The notes under the pieces are model-generated. The model saw only the letters and a list, made by a program, of their open reading frames with translations, ran no database searches and was not told the origin of the DNA. Of a DNA stretch of 11,136 nt, positions 7,507 through 11,136 are shown in pieces; position 1 is the first letter of the stretch, and each line of letters begins with the position of its first letter. Where the stretch lies: positions 1 to 11,136 of the forward strand of contig JAEYRT010000062.1 of assembly GCA_023435325.1 (NCBI GenBank), written 5' to 3'. The stretch is from Pseudomonadota bacterium. Lineage in GTDB: Bacteria; Pseudomonadota; Gammaproteobacteria; Burkholderiales; Burkholderiaceae_C. The position numbers and the translations under genes are program-made.

Positions 7507-7596
7507 ACAGCATGGCAGACAGTGCAACTGGCTATGCATACTGCCGCAATTTTCCCCATCACTCAAGCAAGAAATGCACAAAGCTCATATCTGGAT

Positions 7597-7613
7597 GCAA
7601 ACAAATGGTTTGC
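7597..7613. promoter_or_regulatory. Candidate LysR-type operator in the gcdR-gcdH intergenic region
   Basis: The perfect inverted repeat GCAAAC-AAATG-GTTTGC has 6-bp arms and a 5-base spacer. It lies between the divergent genes and overlaps the proposed gcdH -35 box (7610-7615), as expected for an activator site of a LysR-type protein. Binding by the neighbouring regulator is inferred. Confidence 0.45.
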
Positions 7614-7638
7614 CTGCCTCTTGCAGCATTCGTACGAT
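7610..7638 (+). promoter_or_regulatory. Candidate gcdH promoter
   Basis: TTGCCT (7610-7615), a 17-base spacer and TACGAT (7633-7638) each match 4 of 6 consensus positions. The -10 lies within the palindrome TCGTACGA (7630-7637). Transcription would begin near 7645, giving a leader of about 70 bases. A weak promoter of this kind is typical of genes needing an activator. Confidence 0.35.
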
Positions 7639-7652
7639 GCATTCCATTGCAT
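7626..7652. repeat. Overlapping palindromes around the gcdH -10 region
   Basis: TCGTACGA (7630-7637) is flanked by GCA and TGC, making an imperfect longer palindrome at 7626-7640. It runs into ATGCA-TTCCAT-TGCAT (7637-7652, 5-bp arms). ATGCAT also occurs at 7534-7539 within TATGCATA. These may be additional regulator sites. Confidence 0.35.
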
Positions 7653-7705
7653 GACAGCCCTGCACAAAGCAGCAAGCTGCCCCCCACCAACAAACAGAGA
7701 CATCC

Positions 7706-7711
7706 AAGGAG
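7706..7711 (+). promoter_or_regulatory. Ribosome binding site of gcdH
   Basis: AAGGAG lies 6 bases before ATG 7718, a strong site that fixes the start. A small hairpin GCAGC-AA-GCTGC sits just upstream at 7669-7680. Confidence 0.75.
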
Positions 7712-7717
7712 ACCGAC

Positions 7718-8908
7718 ATGTCCGACTTTCAGTGGAACGACCCCTTTCAACTCGACCAGCAACTGACCGCTGACGAGCGCATGATCCGCGACGCGGCCTA
7801 TGAATACTGCCAGGGCAAACTCATGCCCCGTGTGCAGGACATGTTCCGCCACGAAAAGACTGACATCTCCATCTTCCGCGAGATGGGCGAGCTGGGCCTG
7901 CTCGGCCCCACCATCCCCACGCAGTACGGCGGCGCTGGTTTGAACTATGTGAGCTACGGCCTGGTGGCACGCGAAATCGAACGCGTGGATTCGGGCTACC
8001 GCTCCATGGCATCTGTGCAATCTTCGCTGGTGATGGTGCCTATCAACGAATTCGGCACCGAGGAGCAAAAGCAGAAATACCTGCCCAAGCTGGCTTCCGG
8101 CGAATACATCGGCTGCTTCGGCCTGACCGAACCTGACCACGGTTCCGACCCTGGTTCCATGGCCACCCGCGCTTACAAAGTGGACGGTGGCTACAAGCTC
8201 AAGGGCTCCAAGATGTGGATCACCAACAGCCCCGTGGCCGATGTGTTTGTGGTCTGGGCCAAGGAAGTGTCCGAAGGCGGCAATGTGGGCCAGATCCGCG
8301 GTTTCATTCTGGAAAAGGGCTGGAAGGGCCTGAGCGCTCCAGCGATCCACGGCAAGGTGGGCCTGCGTGCCTCCATCACCGGCGAAATCGTCATGGACGA
8401 CGTGTTTGTGCCTGAAGAAAACGCCTTCCCTGAAGTGCGCGGCCTCAAGGGCCCCTTCACCTGTCTGAACAGCGCCCGCTTTGGCATTGCCTGGGGTGCC
8501 ATGGGCGCCGCCGAGTTCTGCTGGCACACCGCCCGTCAGTACACACTGGACCGCAAGCAGTTTGGTCGCCCTCTGGCTGCCAACCAGCTGATCCAGAAAA
8601 AGCTGGCCGACATGCAAACCGAAATCACGCTGGGCCTGCAAGCCGCCCTGCGTGTGGGCCGCATGAAGGATGAGCACCAGAACGTGATCGAAATCACCTC
8701 CCTCATCAAGCGCAACAACTGCGGCAAGGCGCTGGACGTGGCCCGTCTGGCACGCGACATGATGGGTGGCAATGGCATCTCGGACGAATTCGGCGTGGCC
8801 CGCCATCTGGTGAATCTGGAAGTGGTGAACACCTACGAAGGTACCCACGATGTGCACGCCCTGATTCTGGGCCGCGCACAAACAGGCATCGCCGCTTTTG
8901 CCAACTAA
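7718..8908 (+). CDS. gcdH: Glutaryl-CoA dehydrogenase
   Basis: This 396-residue FAD enzyme of the acyl-CoA dehydrogenase family oxidises and decarboxylates glutaryl-CoA to crotonyl-CoA plus CO2, in lysine, tryptophan, benzoate and glutarate catabolism. The three usual domains are present: helical to about residue 130, beta to about 235, and helical to the end. GLTEPDHGSDPGSM and WITNSPVADVFVVWAK are typical of GCDH. The substrate-carboxylate arginine is conserved as R95 in SGYRSMASVQSS, with S99 four residues on (compare R94 and S98 of the human enzyme). The catalytic base is E374 in NTYEGTHDVHALILGRAQTG (human E370). These residues set it apart from general acyl-CoA dehydrogenases. The start is fixed by AAGGAG. 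Length and all key residues are normal. The divergent LysR gene and the CoA-transferase downstream support a glutarate pathway. Confidence 0.95.
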   Translation: MSDFQWNDPFQLDQQLTADERMIRDAAYEYCQGKLMPRVQDMFRHEKTDISIFREMGELGLLGPTIPTQYGGAGLNYVSYGLVAREIERVDSGYRSMASVQSSLVMVPINEFGTEEQKQKYLPKLASGEYIGCFGLTEPDHGSDPGSMATRAYKVDGGYKLKGSKMWITNSPVADVFVVWAKEVSEGGNVGQIRGFILEKGWKGLSAPAIHGKVGLRASITGEIVMDDVFVPEENAFPEVRGLKGPFTCLNSARFGIAWGAMGAAEFCWHTARQYTLDRKQFGRPLAANQLIQKKLADMQTEITLGLQAALRVGRMKDEHQNVIEITSLIKRNNCGKALDVARLARDMMGGNGISDEFGVARHLVNLEVVNTYEGTHDVHALILGRAQTGIAAFAN

Positions 8909-8977
8909 GACCTTTGTTGTCTCCTGAGCGCATTACGTCGCTCTGGTTTAAGGAGCTGCTAACGCTGAACAGTCAAT

Positions 8978-9005
8978 CACTTCAGATATAAAAGTATTTG
9001 AAGTG
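8978..9005 (+). repeat. 12-bp hairpin between gcdH and the CoA-transferase gene
   Basis: CACTTCA (8978-8984) and TGAAGTG (8999-9005) are perfect complements. In RNA the pairing continues inward to 12 bp, with two G-U pairs, and closes on an AAAA loop (8990-8993). No T-tract follows at once, so it may be an RNA processing or stability element, or a DNA operator. Confidence 0.55.
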
Positions 9006-9016
9006 CTTGTAAATAA

Positions 9017-9037
9017 AGCGTGAGCCGCTCTTTTTTT
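9017..9037 (+). terminator. Weak hairpin with T-tract before the CoA-transferase gene
   Basis: AGCG-TGAGC-CGCT is followed by C and seven T residues (9031-9037). The stem is only 4 bp, so termination would be inefficient. It could attenuate read-through from gcdH. The T-tract lies only about 16 bases from the next start. Confidence 0.35.
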
Positions 9038-9053
9038 ATACCTAGGACAAACC

Positions 9054-10310
9054 ATGCCAAGCACAACAGGACAAGGCGCGCTGTCAGGCATCAAGGTGCT
9101 GGACTTGTCGCGCGTATTGGCTGGCCCCTGGGCCACGCAAATGCTGGCCGATCTGGGCGCCGATGTGATCAAGGTGGAACGCCCTGTCGCCGGTGACGAC
9201 ACCCGCCACTGGGGGCCTCCCTTCCTCAAAGACGATCAAGGCAACGACACGCGTGAAGCGAGTTATTTCACGTCTTGCAACCGCAACAAGCGCAGCATCA
9301 CCTTGGACATGGCCCACCCCGAAGGCCAAGCGCTGCTGCGTCGTATGGCCCAGGAAGCCGACGTAGTGGTGGAAAACTTCAAGGTCGGGGGGCTGAAGCA
9401 ATACGGGCTGGATTACGACAGCCTCAAGGCACTCAACCCACGCCTCATCTACTGCTCCATCACCGGCTTTGGCCAGAATGGCCCTTATGCCGAGCGCGCC
9501 GGCTACGACCTGATGGTGCAGGCCATGTGCGGGCTCATGAGCATCACCGGCCATGCGGACGATCAACCCGGTGGCGGCCCGCTCAAAGTGGGTGTGGCGG
9601 TGATCGATGTGTTCACCGGCCTGTATGCCAGCAACGCGATTCTGGCCGCGCTCAATGCCCGCGATAACGTGCGCAATGGCACGGGAGAAGGCCAATATAT
9701 CGACATGGCGCTGCTGGACGTGGGCATGGCCGTACTGGCCAACCAGGCGGCCGGTTATCTGGCCACGGGCAAAACACCGGGGCGTGCAGGCAATATCCAC
9801 CCCAGTCTTGCACCCTACCAAGACTTCAAGACCAGTGATGGCAATGTGCTTCTGGCCATTGGCAATGACGGCCAGTTTGCGCGCTTTTGCGCCGCGGTGG
9901 GCCAAACCGGCTGGGCACAGGATGCACGCTTTACAACCAATACCGCACGCGTGCAAAACCGCGCCGCCTTGCTGGAGTTGATGTTGCCGCTGATGCAGAC
10001 CCGGACCACGGCCGAATGGATTGCGCTGTTTGAAGACAAAGCCGTGCCCTGTGGCCCCATCAACACGATTGCCGAAGCCTTTGCCGATCCCCAGGTGCAA
10101 GCCCGCGGCATTCAGCAACAACTGCCACGTACGGCAGGAGACGGCATTGCCCACGTGGCCACCGTCGCCAACCCCGTGCGTCTTTCCGCCACACCGGTGC
10201 AATACCACCGCGCCCCACCCGCCCTGGGACAGCACACGCAAGAGGTGCTGCAAGAGATGGGAATGGATGCAGCAGCCATTGCCGCACTGCGCACCGCACA
10301 GGTGATTTAG
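9054..10310 (+). CDS. Family III CoA-transferase (CaiB/BaiF), probably succinyl-CoA:glutarate CoA-transferase
   Basis: This 418-residue family III CoA-transferase opens with GIKVLDLSRVLAGPWATQML and ADLGADVIKVERP, followed by NRNKRSITLDM. The presumed nucleophilic aspartate is D185 in VGVAVIDVFTGLYASNAIL, the position equivalent to D169 of formyl-CoA transferase. GQYIDMALLD (residues 215-224) is another conserved family motif. With gcdH just upstream, the likely reaction is transfer of CoA from succinyl-CoA to glutarate, as in human SUGCT. The substrate is inferred from context, since this family is broad. AGGA at 9044-9047 lies 6 bases before the start. It is on the same strand as gcdH but 145 bases away with a hairpin and T-tract between, so it may be only partly co-transcribed. 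Confidence 0.88.
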   Translation: MPSTTGQGALSGIKVLDLSRVLAGPWATQMLADLGADVIKVERPVAGDDTRHWGPPFLKDDQGNDTREASYFTSCNRNKRSITLDMAHPEGQALLRRMAQEADVVVENFKVGGLKQYGLDYDSLKALNPRLIYCSITGFGQNGPYAERAGYDLMVQAMCGLMSITGHADDQPGGGPLKVGVAVIDVFTGLYASNAILAALNARDNVRNGTGEGQYIDMALLDVGMAVLANQAAGYLATGKTPGRAGNIHPSLAPYQDFKTSDGNVLLAIGNDGQFARFCAAVGQTGWAQDARFTTNTARVQNRAALLELMLPLMQTRTTAEWIALFEDKAVPCGPINTIAEAFADPQVQARGIQQQLPRTAGDGIAHVATVANPVRLSATPVQYHRAPPALGQHTQEVLQEMGMDAAAIAALRTAQVI

Positions 10311-10320
10311 CGCTCAGCAA

Positions 10321-10372
10321 CCTGCAGCGTGCAGGGCGACAAACGTCTGTGCGCCGCAAGTGCCGGGCACTT
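10321..10372 (+). terminator. Two small hairpins after the CoA-transferase gene, possible terminator
   Basis: CCTGCA-GCG-TGCAGG (10321-10335) comes 10 bases after the stop. AAGTGC-CGG-GCACTT follows at 10358-10372, with the T-run reaching only three (to 10373). Both stems are perfect 6-bp. The absence of a long T-tract keeps this tentative. Confidence 0.4.
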
Positions 10373-10389
10373 TCGCTTGAGGGAAATCA

Positions 10390-10404
10390 TGGCAGTCATT
10401 GCCA
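10390..10404. repeat. Inverted repeat TGGCA-N5-TGCCA
   Basis: Perfect 5-bp arms surround GTCAT in the intergenic region before the Bug receptor gene. It is short, so it may be chance, but it lies just upstream of a stronger repeat cluster. Confidence 0.3.
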
Positions 10405-10425
10405 GGGGGATGGCTGCGCCCAAAA

Positions 10426-10470
10426 TCAAGGGTTAACACCTAGAGAAAACCCTTGAGTAAGTGTTAACCC
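10426..10470. promoter_or_regulatory. Overlapping inverted and direct repeats upstream of the Bug receptor gene
   Basis: GGGTTAACAC (10430-10439) and GTGTTAACCC (10461-10470) are perfect 10-bp inverted repeats. Because GTTAAC is itself a palindrome, they also read as direct repeats G-N-GTTAAC-N-CCTA starting 31 bases apart, about three helical turns. A second perfect pair, TCAAGGGTT (10426-10434) and AACCCTTGA (10448-10456), shares five bases with the first, so the two hairpins exclude each other. The element ends 80 bases before the start codon. It is likely a multi-site operator or an attenuator-like leader; the regulator is unknown. Confidence 0.55.
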
Positions 10471-10537
10471 CTAAGACTTTTCCTACACGCATCCGTATTG
10501 CTTCTTTAGGATTTCCGACGTTCACACAACAACAACT

Positions 10538-10543
10538 CGGAGA
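10538..10543 (+). promoter_or_regulatory. Ribosome binding site of the Bug receptor gene
   Basis: CGGAGA lies 7 bases before ATG 10551 and 10 before ATG 10554, favouring the first of the two adjacent start codons. Confidence 0.6.
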
Positions 10544-10550
10544 CTTGCAT

Positions 10551-11136
10551 ATGATGCGTCGTACGATTTTGGCTTTGGCTGCATTCGCTACCTTGGGTGT
10601 GGCCCATGCCCAGGCCAACTACCCCACCAAACCCATCAAACTGCTGGTGCCTTTTGCCGCAGGCGGCACCACCGACCTGATCGCCCGCGTCGTGGCTGAC
10701 CCGCTGGGTCGTGAATTGGGTCAACCCGTGATCGTTGAAAACAAGGGCGGTGGCGGTGGCGCGATTGGTGCGGCAGAAACCGCACGTGCCACACCCGATG
10801 GCTACCACCTCGGTATTGCCACCGTTTCCACCACGGCCACGAATCCGGCCATCAACCCCAAGATTCCCTACAACGTGTTCACGGACTTCACCCCTATCGT
10901 GAACATCGCGGCCACACCGAACATCATTGCGGCCAACCCCAAGTTTGTCGGTCAGGATTACCAATCCTTCCTGGATGAAATCAAGAAGAACCCCGGCAAG
11001 CATTCGTTTGGCTCGCCCGGCACAGGCTCCATCGGTCACTTGATGATGGAAATGTTCATGCTGGCCACCGACACCCAGATGCAGCACGTGCCTTACCGTG
11101 GTTCGGGCCCTGCATTGAACGATGCGGTTGCCGGCC
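10551..11136 (+). CDS. Bug family (TctC-like) periplasmic solute receptor, N-terminal part (runs off window)
   Basis: The first 195 codons of a Bug receptor are present with no stop before the window ends; full-length members are about 320 residues. A signal peptide (MMRRTILALAAFATLGVAHA) probably ends after A20. Next come YPTKPIKLLVPFAAGGTTD and QPVIVENKGGGGGAIG, the two ligand-contacting loops of this family, then ATPDGYHLGIATVST and the DFTPIVNIAATPNIIAANP segment. Bug proteins bind carboxylates and related compounds; a few work with the TctAB permease, but most are orphans expanded in Burkholderiales. Next to the glutarate genes, a dicarboxylate ligand such as glutarate is a reasonable guess and no more. 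A repeat-rich leader suggests its own regulated promoter. Confidence 0.88.
   Translation, partial: MMRRTILALAAFATLGVAHAQANYPTKPIKLLVPFAAGGTTDLIARVVADPLGRELGQPVIVENKGGGGGAIGAAETARATPDGYHLGIATVSTTATNPAINPKIPYNVFTDFTPIVNIAATPNIIAANPKFVGQDYQSFLDEIKKNPGKHSFGSPGTGSIGHLMMEMFMLATDTQMQHVPYRGSGPALNDAVAG

Noticed and set aside
7507..7581. N-terminal extension of the LysR protein from ATG 7581 or 7539
   Set aside because: It adds Cys-rich residues before the point where LysR-type proteins normally begin, and it would run over the promoter side of the intergenic region with no SD.
10506..11087. A 193-codon minus-strand open frame opposite the Bug receptor gene
   Set aside because: The plus strand encodes a clear signal peptide and Bug motifs with an RBS; the minus frame is its shadow, common in GC-rich DNA.

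Overview
The window looks like ordinary chromosome from a GC-rich betaproteobacterium, most likely order Burkholderiales and family Comamonadaceae (Comamonas/Acidovorax-like). This rests on the gene families present (a Bug-type receptor, a GcdR-like regulator beside a glutaryl-CoA dehydrogenase, a DUF58/TgpA pair) and on uniform codon use. There is no transposase, phage gene, CRISPR array, rRNA or tRNA.

Layout. (1) Positions 1-3698, plus strand: a tightly overlapping envelope cluster. It holds the C-terminal part of a DUF58 protein, a TgpA-type membrane transglutaminase and an MltB-family lytic transglycosylase lipoprotein. Each overlaps the next by 4-8 bases, so the three are probably translationally coupled. 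(2) 3824-5032: a periplasmic Leu/Ile/Val-type ABC receptor standing alone without permease or ATPase genes, followed by a cluster of GC-rich hairpins. (3) 5033-5468: a long non-coding stretch rich in GGCAA/TTGCC motifs, leading into lrgA-lrgB (5469-6571), a membrane pair of the murein hydrolase export regulator/antiholin type. (4) 6559-7506, minus strand: a LysR-type regulator meeting lrgB tail to tail. It is divergent from a glutaryl-CoA dehydrogenase gene (7718-8908), with a 211-base shared promoter region containing a good palindromic operator candidate. (5) 9054-10310: a family III CoA-transferase, separated from gcdH by 145 bases that hold a 12-bp hairpin and a T-tract. (6) 10551 to the window end: the first 195 codons of a Bug-family periplasmic receptor, preceded by an unusual set of overlapping inverted and direct repeats.

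How the genes may work together. The right half reads as a glutarate catabolic module: CoA-transferase (glutarate to glutaryl-CoA), GcdH (glutaryl-CoA to crotonyl-CoA plus CO2), a GcdR-like LysR regulator, and possibly a dedicated Bug receptor for the dicarboxylate. The left half concerns the cell wall and envelope. lrgAB also belongs loosely to wall turnover, but no direct link is visible.

I found no clear evidence of a wholly new system. The items most worth a second look are non-coding: the repeat arrays before the Bug gene, before lrgA, and between gcdR, gcdH and the CoA-transferase.
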